This document shows, one piece after another, positions 6,501 through 11,955 of a stretch of 11,955 nucleotides of DNA (its first letter is position 1; the number at the start of each line of letters is the position of its first letter). The DNA lies in assembly GCA_031401815.1 (NCBI GenBank), contig JANNRW010000045.1:1-11955 (forward strand), given 5' to 3'. The notes beneath the pieces were generated by a model that did no database searches, was not told the DNA's origin, and was given only the letters and a program-made list of their open reading frames with translations. This DNA comes from JANNRW01 sp031401815. GTDB lineage: Bacteria > Desulfobacterota > Desulfuromonadia > Geobacterales > DSM-12255. Made by a program: the position numbers and the translations under genes.

Positions 6501-9500
6501 ACCGTTTCCCGCCGAAAATCGTTAAAGCTGAAGGTATTGGTCTCGCCAAGGGTATTGGTATGGCGGAAGACCCTGCCATTATTATAGTACTCGAAAGTCA
6601 TGCCGTTGCCTCGGGGCAGGGTATATTTCTTCATAGCATGATTGATATTGACACCATCGGCAGAGCCATAATACTCGTAGACTACCGGGTTCTGTTTGCC
6701 GTCCATTACCAGCGGGTTTTTGTAATACTGTAGATTGCCGTTGCCGTCATATTCGTACTTGTGCACACGCTGTGTCCAATCCCTGATTTCGCTGATCCGG
6801 CTACCGGTATAACTGATGGTGAGTATGCGATTTGAGAGGCCGTCTGAAACCGAAGTCAGATTGTTGCCATCATATCCCATAGTCAGAGTATTATTATTGC
6901 GATCCTTGATGGAAAGAAGTTTTGCCTTTTGCCCCACCATGCCCGCAACCCCTTCAAAGGTAAAGGTAAGGCCGTTTTTCTCCGTGACGGTGAAGGTGCC
7001 GCCACTGTTTCTGTTCATCTTGAAGAAGAATCCCGTAACTGGGGTAAAAACAGAGCCGGTAGTCACACCGCCGGGAGCACCAGCAACTGCGGCTTTTTTC
7101 CGGGCACCTGTGCCGTCATTCCAGGTAACGAATGAGGTATTACCCCCTTCAGTGCCAGAATTAAATGTGAGGTAATGGTTGAAACTGTGAGTCCAGCCAT
7201 AGCCGAGCGGGCCATCTTCAGCATTGCGACTGTTATAGGAGCGCTCGAAAACCAGCGGCAAACCGCGCCCCTTGATACTCAAGTCGCGCTCGATGTGATA
7301 CATGTTGCCGGTAACCATGTCAACCGGGTCACCGGCTGCAGTGCGCGGAACGCCGGGGCCGACCATCCCGTCGCCGACTTCTGAAATTGCTGAGTCAACA
7401 TAGGGGCCGGTATACGGATTAACCCAGCCGGTACCAGTTTCAGGGTTCCAAATATATGGGGTTGGATCGCTACTTATCGTTTCTCCACCACCGAAACCAC
7501 CGCTGATTAAATATCCCCCACAGTCCGAGTCTCTCCTGGTTTCCCAATCAGACAATTCCGCCCATACAGCGCCCTTCCAATCGCCATAGCGAAGTAGGCT
7601 TCTTGGTATTGTGATGATGCAGCCTTTGTCAATTGCTTGTTTATATTTGGTAATATCTCCAGATGAATGATTCAGGGTCGAATCAATATTACTGGTAAGT
7701 TTCCCGCTTTGACTTGCCCAGTTTGCGCTTGTTAATTCCAGCACTTCTATTCCGTTTGCATGAGCGAATTGCAATCCACGGGTGGTGCTGAGGGCGTCAA
7801 TCCGGGCGTTTTCTTGCCATACATATGATTCATAGGCTGAACCGTTATATCCTAAAAGCCTGAAGGTCTTTTCTTGAGCTAAACCGCTGGTAAGATCGCC
7901 TGGGCCGTAAGGTATCATTCTAATGTCAATAAGAAAACCTTCACTGTTTACGGCAAAAGGGAGACCAAATAGGTACTGCACTTTCATTTTTGTTGAGGTT
8001 GACCCCACTCCAAAGCCGCCGCCGGTACAAGCACCATCAAGTTCGGCGATGCGTTCGCTGCTATCGGATTCGTACCGCATAAATTTAAGGCCGACCAGAT
8101 GAAGAAATTCTCCCAAAGTCTGTTCAAGATTATCATTTGCATTGGCCGTCGTCCGAATGGATTGAATGAGCTTGGCTGCGCGTTCGTTTATGAGCCGATC
8201 AGAGGCCTGAAATCCGTAGACTTGTTCAGCATAATAACTGGAGGCATCAATGGAACTGGTCAATATACTAAACATTGAACCAGTACCCTGATACGAGTCT
8301 GTCGGCACTACTTGCGCTTCGAGCGAATTCGTAGTGCAAAGACCAACCGGAACTGAGCCTATCGCTTGATCCACCCCGTCAAGTTTTATGACCGGTACAA
8401 CTGCAATAGTGCAAGGTGTCGGAGATGTTGCTTTTTCGATTTTCCCATCTTTTCGCCAGGCATCAAGTGCTGCCTGATGACCGGCTGTTGCCCCTTTAAA
8501 GGAGATTGTTATAGGTTTTAGAAGCATCTGTGGGAGAGAAAACGTTGTCGTCGGAAGGATAACCGGATAGGGAGATGTGCCATATTTTAGCGTCATTTTG
8601 AATTTATAACGGTGACTGTCAGGCACTTCTGCGGTTTCAGCACTGGAACTTACACCGTTCCAGCCAATAAATGAGATTACTTCATAGGGAAGTGATGCCG
8701 GCAGGATATCAATTTTCAGAGGGCTCTGCTTTGTTCGATAAGGGACATCTTCCAGCGTATTATTGCCATAAAGTGGGGCAATTCCTTTGATATGGTTTTC
8801 AACCTGCTGTTCATAGGCTTCAAATGGTAATTCCATCGTCAGATGCGCAAAATAAGCCTCATAATCAAAATTGACATTAGTTGCTATTCCGCTTTGATAG
8901 CTGCTGTTGTTCTTATAACTTGGATCAAGAGCTATCCAGCGGTGACCGGCGTTATCCATCCTCGCCCCACGGTAATGTGCATATGGCACGCACGCCTCAA
9001 CCCAAACGTGATTGAACTTCAAACCACCGGAGTTATTATAGTCAACATATGGATTCGAAGCAGATGCCATCCATCCCCACGCTGCAGCCTGCCCTTTTAC
9101 TTCAAACCAGTTGGTCACATCATTGGATGACACCACCCCTTTTACGTAACGAGCAGGGATATTTGAAGCGCGTAAAAGGGCTATCAGTAGTGACGCCTGA
9201 TCTGTAGGCCCGCCAGACTTGGAAACCAGAGTCCCTATTGCTCCCTTGAGCGAGCCATAGCTGGGCTGTAGCTTTATTTCGTTGCTGACATATTCAAAAA
9301 TTTTCACAGGAGAAAAATTCAGACTTGCCGCCAAGTCTCTTATTTCCTGTGTCAACTGCACTTCCTGACTTTCGCCTCGGTCAGCGTTAGTATAGCCGCA
9401 GACAGTTGCTTCTGTTGGTGTCGCTGGAGGCGGAGCCAGCAACGTATTGCCGTTAAAGGCATAAACATTGTTTCGTGAGTCTGTTTTTGACATCATGTAC

Positions 9501-10219
9501 GCCGGAGGTGGGGCACTGTCGAGAGGTTTATCTTGTGACGAAGGGACAAATTCCGGTCGTAATGTCGGCAGGTGATTGTTGGATGAGACATCTTGCTTTA
9601 CTTTAGTTTTTTCATGAAGTTCGTAAAGCTCTTTTCGTGCCTTGGAAACAGCCATTTTGCGTGAATTTTTATCATTCGATGAATACACTGCTTCCAGGCT
9701 CTTGCCAACCCGGTCAAACCTCACTTCAATCTGATCAAGCAGAGCATCCCACTCTTTTATCTGCTCCTGGGCATGTACATCAAGAAGGGTTTTTCTGATT
9801 TCTGCAAACTGGTTTCTTACTTCATCCCGTACAATCTTCAGTTCCTTGTTTTTTACTGAAAGATGCGCTTTTTTTGCTGCAATTTGTTCTTCCTTAACAT
9901 CCACATCCTGTTTTTGATCTTCTTCCTCAAGCTCTTTTACCGTTGCCACAACTTCATCAAGATGCCGTTCAAGAGCGGAAATTACCGAATTAGACCCTTT
10001 GAACGCTCTTTTTCCGAACATAGTGGCTACATCATCAGGCAGTGGCGCCGGATCTCTATGTCGCCCTTTGTCTCCGGCAAAAGCTCCACTGCAAAGCACC
10101 ATGCAGACAAATATATGCAGTAACAGCCAAACGTTCCAGGACAAATTATGTTTTATAAGTTTTTCAGCTCTGGCGATGAAAAATATCATGCGTTGACTCT
10201 TCAAGTTGGAAAGCATCAT
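3038..10219 (-). CDS. giant secreted Rhs/YD-repeat polymorphic toxin with NlpC/P60-like tip
   Basis: 2393 residues. ATG (10219-10217) follows a GAGGT site (10230-10226). Order of parts: long n-region and hydrophobic core (29-48, ending CSGAFA) as a Sec signal; Glu/Lys-rich coiled coil about 81-205; Pro-rich linker; transglutaminase-like domain about 300-440 with H404 and D432 but Thr339 where the catalytic Cys is expected; a long region (about 480-950) of unrecognised fold; DUF6531-like segment from about 965 (DPVDMVTGNMYHIERDLSIK); YD repeats that build the Rhs cocoon, about 1040-2110, with an EF-hand loop at 1446-1457; Rhs core about 2115-2214 (RDPIGLKGGINQYVYVNNNP, ending DPMGL); toxin tip 2216-2393. 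Rhs shells enclose the toxic C-terminus and release it by self-cleavage after the DPxGL core. No PAAR, VgrG or other secretion partner is in the window, so the delivery route is unknown. Its immunity gene candidate overlaps the stop. A shifted start at codon 2 or 11 is possible. Confidence 0.95.
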   Translation of the reverse strand: MMLSNLKSQRMIFFIARAEKLIKHNLSWNVWLLLHIFVCMVLCSGAFAGDKGRHRDPAPLPDDVATMFGKRAFKGSNSVISALERHLDEVVATVKELEEEDQKQDVDVKEEQIAAKKAHLSVKNKELKIVRDEVRNQFAEIRKTLLDVHAQEQIKEWDALLDQIEVRFDRVGKSLEAVYSSNDKNSRKMAVSKARKELYELHEKTKVKQDVSSNNHLPTLRPEFVPSSQDKPLDSAPPPAYMMSKTDSRNNVYAFNGNTLLAPPPATPTEATVCGYTNADRGESQEVQLTQEIRDLAASLNFSPVKIFEYVSNEIKLQPSYGSLKGAIGTLVSKSGGPTDQASLLIALLRASNIPARYVKGVVSSNDVTNWFEVKGQAAAWGWMASASNPYVDYNNSGGLKFNHVWVEACVPYAHYRGARMDNAGHRWIALDPSYKNNSSYQSGIATNVNFDYEAYFAHLTMELPFEAYEQQVENHIKGIAPLYGNNTLEDVPYRTKQSPLKIDILPASLPYEVISFIGWNGVSSSAETAEVPDSHRYKFKMTLKYGTSPYPVILPTTTFSLPQMLLKPITISFKGATAGHQAALDAWRKDGKIEKATSPTPCTIAVVPVIKLDGVDQAIGSVPVGLCTTNSLEAQVVPTDSYQGTGSMFSILTSSIDASSYYAEQVYGFQASDRLINERAAKLIQSIRTTANANDNLEQTLGEFLHLVGLKFMRYESDSSERIAELDGACTGGGFGVGSTSTKMKVQYLFGLPFAVNSEGFLIDIRMIPYGPGDLTSGLAQEKTFRLLGYNGSAYESYVWQENARIDALSTTRGLQFAHANGIEVLELTSANWASQSGKLTSNIDSTLNHSSGDITKYKQAIDKGCIITIPRSLLRYGDWKGAVWAELSDWETRRDSDCGGYLISGGFGGGETISSDPTPYIWNPETGTGWVNPYTGPYVDSAISEVGDGMVGPGVPRTAAGDPVDMVTGNMYHIERDLSIKGRGLPLVFERSYNSRNAEDGPLGYGWTHSFNHYLTFNSGTEGGNTSFVTWNDGTGARKKAAVAGAPGGVTTGSVFTPVTGFFFKMNRNSGGTFTVTEKNGLTFTFEGVAGMVGQKAKLLSIKDRNNNTLTMGYDGNNLTSVSDGLSNRILTISYTGSRISEIRDWTQRVHKYEYDGNGNLQYYKNPLVMDGKQNPVVYEYYGSADGVNINHAMKKYTLPRGNGMTFEYYNNGRVFRHTNTLGETNTFSFNDFRRETVQVNERGNTRRFFFNEYGNPIKIVEENGATRTYTYGDSANPYNRTAKRDPEGYETKYDYDVNGNVTRITNPSNTMIEFSYFNDFNQPGKVKDANGNYTINKYDAVGNLIHEIKLKQGVGQTINPVNYSPDAADISAWTINSYGEKGIVTSSRKVRDIAKQVANLQTLALPVAENLQTLAGSVYEFEYNDMVNNIQGLNLVGITRRGDKDGDGIISATEKDSVTLVYDGLGRVKNGITGDWYPTRYDYDKVDRIERGSDALGNMRDYKFDANGNATENKLVIQTDGTSKVVDLTSADYDMSDRKQWSRDAGGFTTYYVYDAAGNLVKITNPDNFTLGLEYDKNNHVIKAFDQEGNSVTKTYDLSGKMRSVTDPNGNGVKYEYFDSIKNGRLKKQYVTSNSGNQFGASTEYDYDANGNVIRVSQVAGTTVRTTLTSYDELNRPVRMVGPEYTDTILGRIRPVTKYSYNPLGNLTAVEAGHTTDLTGTGSAADHLALQMSYAYDDFGRKISETDPLGHSWNFEYNINNNIVKSTDARQRVVTYQWDYGHQLKTRSNVTDGTLTYSRNPLGQVTKAEMPETTYAYGYDATHRLMFASDSRGFKALNYGYTPGGMLSWMQELDGKQTQYLYDPVGRLTAIQAPNNDVISFMYDKGGRLIAKNLPQGLKDSYQYYPNNLLSSVSTSDRNSSRVSYFYYLRDDFGNTVESNAQKYIYDELSRLTEVRNFANALVEGYSYDPVGNRRTKTNGSSTSCYLYDAANQLKEIHLGSEAGQLQASYEYDENGNQLSKTAGGTTTSFIYNAFNQLKSVTKPGSAPQSYRYDDQGRRIARSSGAITTNYHYNGSNIIAEYTDWNRPPVRYTHGMGTDDPLVRSDSTSSSYYLRDGLGSVVKMVNQAGAVSATLSYDAWGNSTGDQPAGVHYGYTGREPDASGLIYYRARYYDPTIGRFTQRDPIGLKGGINQYVYVNNNPVNFVDPMGLNPSSPGEPPQIINNVTAGNQSLSPSQLPVITDFSTKGEYVANLAEFIEDQVKYSYDKIGKCTGFLGYVWGRAGVNFDETIGENWRNVNSLFLTAKETSGWLGADESITQPGDALFVKQGVTTSQATHVYVITGVEDGRLISVVHAKGAKYGIQYRDDSISPGYTDWLRDHLVGYWRPSQ

Positions 10220-10371
10220 ATGGTAACCTCATCAAAAATTAGAATCTGAGCTGTCATGAGCAAAAATGCTGGTGATGGAGGATTATTGTTACGCAACGTG
10301 CTATAATTACTGACATCATATTCTGAAGCATCAGGTTTTGCACACTTACCTTTATCAGCAACCAAACGCGA

Positions 10372-10409
10372 AAAGCCGCCTCCCGGTATCTCCCCGGTAA
10401 AGCGGCTTT
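10372..10409 (-). terminator. hairpin terminator, probably bidirectional
   Basis: AAAGCCGC (10372-10379) pairs perfectly with GCGGCTTT (10402-10409), and an inner CCGG/CCGG stem (10383-10386 with 10395-10398) closes the loop. On the minus strand the stem is followed by TTTTCGCGTTT, on the plus strand by TTTATTAAT, so it is better as a minus-strand terminator. It would stop transcripts coming from the ferritin-like operon before they reach the Rhs gene, or act as an attenuator of a longer Rhs leader. Confidence 0.6.
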
Positions 10410-10469
10410 ATTAATCTCATATCATCCCTCTCATATCTCACCTCAATTGATAACATTTAATTCAAGGGG

Positions 10470-10498
10470 AAAATACAATGCGGTTTTATAATTGTCAA
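10470..10498 (-). promoter_or_regulatory. sigma70-type promoter candidate reading toward the hairpin and Rhs
   Basis: Minus strand TTGACA (10498-10493) is a perfect -35 box, followed after 17 bases by TATTTT (10475-10470), a 4-of-6 match to the -10 box. Transcription would begin near 10463, pass through the hairpin at 10372-10409, and either end there as a short RNA of roughly 100 bases or continue into the Rhs gene. Predicted from sequence only. Confidence 0.4.
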
Positions 10499-10631
10499 CA
10501 TATAAAATTAAATTTCGCAAGTTAATGCTATAAAATAATACACGGAACCTTCGTTCTGATCTGGATGTTTTTCCTCGGAAAAAGGATAAGGCTGGCAAAC
10601 GTTTTTTTGGGTTTGTTGCCATGCAGAAACT

Positions 10632-10835
10632 TCACCACAACTCTGTTCTTATTTCACACTCTTCGCGACTCCAGGAGTCCAGTTCGCCATCAAGAAGTCT
10701 TACCTGCACTGTCTCCCCTTCCGACGTACAACCAAATGAATATCCTGTCTCTCCACTCTTTAGGTTGCGCAATAAAACCTTTTCATCGCGCTGTTTTGTC
10801 CGGTAGCAAACCTGTTCATAATTGCTGGTACTCAT
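10632..10835 (-). CDS. 67-residue protein of unknown function with three cysteines
   Basis: Start ATG (10835-10833) is chosen for its AAAGGGGG site 9 bases upstream; an in-frame extension to 10889 would overlap the preceding gene. I do not recognise a family. The protein begins MSTSNYEQVCYRTKQRDEKV and contains C10, C36 and C60, none in a CxxC pair, with alternating polar and hydrophobic residues (VQVRLLDGELDSW) suggesting a small beta-rich fold. There is no signal peptide, so it should be cytoplasmic. It starts 20 bases after the stop of the ferritin-like gene, with a similar G-run ribosome site, so the two are almost certainly one operon. A link to metal or oxidative stress follows only from that neighbour. 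Confidence 0.75.
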   Translation of the reverse strand: MSTSNYEQVCYRTKQRDEKVLLRNLKSGETGYSFGCTSEGETVQVRLLDGELDSWSREECEIRTELW

Positions 10836-10855
10836 GTTGTCACACCCCCTTTTGT

Positions 10856-11341
10856 CTACAGGGTTTTCAAGTTGCTGAATTCGCCCCACTCCAGATAGGT
10901 TCTGGGAGCTTCTACAAAAGCGTAGATGTTTTCAATTCTGAGCAGATGCTCCCGCTCGTTCTCAGCAGCGGCCAGGCAGACATTTTTCATGATTTCCAGA
11001 TCTGTCTTTTCTGCCAGACGATCAAAAAAATCTATGACCTCTTCTTCCTCATGCAGCAGATGTATGTATGCATCCGGATCATTTCGCAGCACTTTCCCAA
11101 AATTAGAGGAGCTTACTTCCGGATTGTAGACACAAACCTGTGCGCTCAGGCTGCTATCAGTGTCAGCGGAAACTTTCAGCTCTTCATTTATCTTCATCAG
11201 ACTGGCGATATGCTCGTCTTCTACAGCCGCCAGAAGTGCAAAAAGGCGCTTCATTTCACTGTCAGTCACTTTCGCAGAAAGATTCTGAAGATTTTCCTGG
11301 GCGGCTTTTCTCATTTTTATTGTGCATTCGATGATGTTCAT
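10856..11341 (-). CDS. ferritin-like (rubrerythrin-type, no rubredoxin) diiron-fold protein
   Basis: 161 residues, ATG (11341-11339) with a GAGGGGG site just upstream. The sequence is a four-helix ferritin-like fold made of two related halves, each ending in ExxH: VEDEH (E41, H44) and ENEREH (E129, H132). The third helix supplies E99 in HEEEEVIDFFDRLAEK. When helix 1 is aligned to helix 3 by the same spacing, the position of the first ligand Glu is Arg11, with E5 and E16 as the nearest acids, so one iron ligand may be missing or shifted. There is no CxxC rubredoxin domain. Family members reduce peroxide or handle iron in anaerobes. It is cytoplasmic, first gene of a two-gene operon. Fold is likely; the activity is uncertain because of the missing ligand. 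Confidence 0.8.
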   Translation of the reverse strand: MNIIECTIKMRKAAQENLQNLSAKVTDSEMKRLFALLAAVEDEHIASLMKINEELKVSADTDSSLSAQVCVYNPEVSSSNFGKVLRNDPDAYIHLLHEEEEVIDFFDRLAEKTDLEIMKNVCLAAAENEREHLLRIENIYAFVEAPRTYLEWGEFSNLKTL

Positions 11342-11383
11342 GATGCTTACCCCCTCTTTGAACTCAATCTTTTTCCTGATTAA

Positions 11384-11413
11384 ATAGTAGCACTTATTGC
11401 AACATTATTCCAA
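11384..11413 (-). promoter_or_regulatory. promoter candidate for the ferritin-like operon
   Basis: Minus strand TTGGAA (11413-11408) and TACTAT (11389-11384) are separated by 18 bases; each matches 4 of 6 consensus positions. The -10 box lies 42 bases ahead of the start at 11341. Weak but correctly placed. Confidence 0.35.
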
Positions 11414-11500
11414 TAAGATCGGTTCAGATTTTTACTGCCTTGAATTCACTCTATATCAAATGCATATAACTGTTCAGATCAAAAACATATCAAAGGCAAC

Positions 11501-11611
11501 TCACACGGAGTCACGAAGGCACGGAGAAAGTCAAAAACAACATCTTCATGGTTTAATCAGAGACTTCATGGTTTTATCTGGTTTTCTCCGCGCCTCTGTG
11601 CCTCCGTGTGA
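11501..11611. repeat. long inverted repeat of the CACGGAG type
   Basis: Arms at 11501-11527 (TCACACGGAGTCACGAAGGC and on) and 11585-11611 (ending CTCCGTGTGA) match at 23 of 27 positions around a 57-base loop. Inside the loop TTCATGGTTT occurs twice (from 11545 and 11565). Repeats with this ACGGAG/CTCCGT wording are dispersed in many environmental bacterial genomes; that is recalled, not checked. The remainder of the 321-base gap 11342-11662 holds the promoter candidate at 11384-11413 and no gene. Confidence 0.75.
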
Positions 11612-11662
11612 AACTGGTTTTGAATTTCTGATTTCTGCCTTTATGACCTGATAATTACAATT

Positions 11663-11742
11663 TCAGATCTTCTCAACCAATACAACAAAAGGGGCAGCAC
11701 CGGAGCGATTCAACTGGCGCAACTGCCAGACATTGAACTCGC
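11663..11742 (-). pseudogene. C-terminal 26 codons of a gene cut by the IS21-family element
   Basis: The minus strand reads SEFNVWQLRQLN then RSGAAPFVVLVEKI and stop TGA (11665-11663). The peptide has the balanced composition of a real C-terminus (helix then a hydrophobic strand), and its codons are ordinary. Upstream it runs directly into the tandem end repeats of the IS21-type element, so the rest of the gene should lie beyond the right end of that element. The family is not recognised; an enzyme domain ending in a beta-strand is all that can be said. Chance coding is possible over so short a stretch. Confidence 0.45.
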
Positions 11743-11746
11743 TGCG

Positions 11747-11837
11747 TATTCCGATGAAGTCGGCCACCTATTCCGACGGAAGTCGGCCACCTATTCCGAT
11801 TGATCTCAGCCGGGCATTCCGATCGAAGTCGGCCACC
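11747..11837. repeat. four tandem 22-23 base IS-end repeats
   Basis: Units at 11747-11768, 11769-11791, 11792-11814 and 11815-11837. The shared wording is (T/C)ATTCCGA followed by AAGTCGGCCACC. The third unit is divergent in its second half (TGATCTCAGCCGGG). The period of 22-23 bases is about two helical turns, so bound transposase copies would sit on one face of the DNA. These are likely IstA binding sites. Confidence 0.8.
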
Positions 11838-11896
11838 CCCTGAGTAGTTCGCACCATCCTCTTTTTTAGTCGTCGCTGGGTAATTTCATCAGGTGT

Positions 11897-11935
11897 ATGT
11901 TCTCCCCTCATTAATCATATTTTGAGGAGGAACAT
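11897..11935 (+). promoter_or_regulatory. hairpin masking the istA ribosome site
   Basis: In the transcript ATGTTCTCCCCTCA (11897-11910) can pair with TGAGGAGGAACAT (11923-11935) across a 12-base loop, with one 2-base bulge, one single-base bulge and one G-U pair. The right arm contains the whole GAGGAGG ribosome site (11924-11930). Such hairpins are known in other insertion sequences to limit translation from outside transcripts. Its use here is inferred. Confidence 0.5.
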
Positions 11936-11955
11936 GTGCCCGCGGAGAGAACCCC
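11936..11955 (+). CDS. istA: IS21-family transposase IstA, first codons
   Basis: GTG at 11936-11938 opens the frame MPAERTP, which matches the MPAER start commonly seen in IstA-type transposases. GAGGAGG (11924-11930) is 5 bases ahead. An ATG two bases earlier (11934) is in another frame (MCPRREP) and only 3 bases from the ribosome site, so GTG is preferred. IstA is the DDE recombinase that works with the ATPase IstB; both lie mostly outside the window. Only six complete codons and part of a seventh are visible, so the call rests on this short match plus the tandem end repeats. Confidence 0.65.

Larger units (their letters stand above)
10220..10631. other. non-coding stretch between the ferritin-like operon and the Rhs gene
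   Basis: No convincing gene in 412 bases. It holds a hairpin (10372-10409), a minus-strand promoter candidate (10470-10498) and the GAGGT ribosome site of the Rhs gene. A 15-codon plus-strand frame at 10479 and a 5-codon minus-strand frame at 10434 are too short to support. The segment 10410-10560 is AT-rich. No convincing promoter could be placed between the hairpin and the Rhs start. Confidence 0.6.
11743..11955 (+). mobile_element. IS21-family insertion sequence, left end
   Basis: Begins, by inference, at TGCGTATTCCGATGAAG (11743), with the 5'-TG expected of the family. It contains four tandem copies of an end repeat, a leader with a hairpin over the ribosome site, and the first codons of istA. 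Multiple repeated sites at each end are a known trait of IS21-family elements. The second gene istB, the right end and the target duplication are outside the window. Confidence 0.75.

Noticed and set aside
10417..10434. Five-codon leader peptide (MRGMI) ahead of the hairpin, suggesting classical attenuation
   Set aside because: The possible ribosome site is only about 2 bases from the ATG and there are no repeated regulatory codons.
10565..11383. 272-codon plus-strand open frame
   Set aside because: It lies antisense to the ferritin-like and 67-residue genes, which have good starts, ribosome sites and a recognisable fold.
11397..11651. 84-codon plus-strand open frame
   Set aside because: It is translated from the inverted repeat at 11501-11611 (SRRHGES, ASVPPCE type peptides are typical spurious products of such repeats).
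1..11955. CRISPR array, tRNA or rRNA genes
   Set aside because: No regularly spaced short repeats with unique spacers apart from the contiguous IS-end array at 11747-11837, and no tRNA or rRNA sequence was recognised.

Overview
The window looks like an accessory region from a Geobacter-like bacterium (Desulfuromonadales/Geobacterales). That placement is an inference from protein style: a secreted Rhs giant with a DUF6531-like segment and a transglutaminase-like N-terminus, a Cys-rich module joined to a dockerin-like tail, and a ferritin-like stress protein. No rRNA or housekeeping marker is present to confirm it. Every gene except the IS21-type transposase on the right edge reads on the minus strand.

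Layout, left to right. Positions 1-155 hold the start of an IS3-family insertion sequence (OrfA reads off the left edge), which has cut a lipoprotein gene (156-274). Upstream of that, in the same operon, lies a secreted protein with a Cys-rich module and a dockerin-like C-terminus (300-818). Next come a small exported Sel1-like protein (971-1417), a detached Rhs core fragment (1492-1732) about 93% identical to part of the large Rhs gene, and a palindromic element (1746-1809).

The centre is a polymorphic-toxin locus. A 2393-residue Sec-exported Rhs protein (3038-10219) ends in a putative NlpC/P60-type cysteine hydrolase. It is followed, with an ATGA overlap, by an exported beta-propeller (NHL-like) protein (2001-3041) that is the best candidate for its immunity protein. 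The Sel1-like gene behind the Rhs fragment could be an orphan immunity gene left from an earlier module.

Right of the Rhs gene is a 412-base non-coding stretch with a likely hairpin terminator and a minus-strand promoter. Then comes a two-gene operon: a ferritin-like protein (10856-11341) and a 67-residue Cys-containing protein of unknown function (10632-10835). Beyond it are a long inverted repeat (11501-11611), the last 26 codons of a minus-strand gene (11663-11742), and the left end of an IS21-family element (11743-11955) with four tandem end repeats, an SD-masking hairpin and the first codons of istA. The toxin locus is therefore bracketed by two different insertion sequences, each of which appears to have broken a gene.
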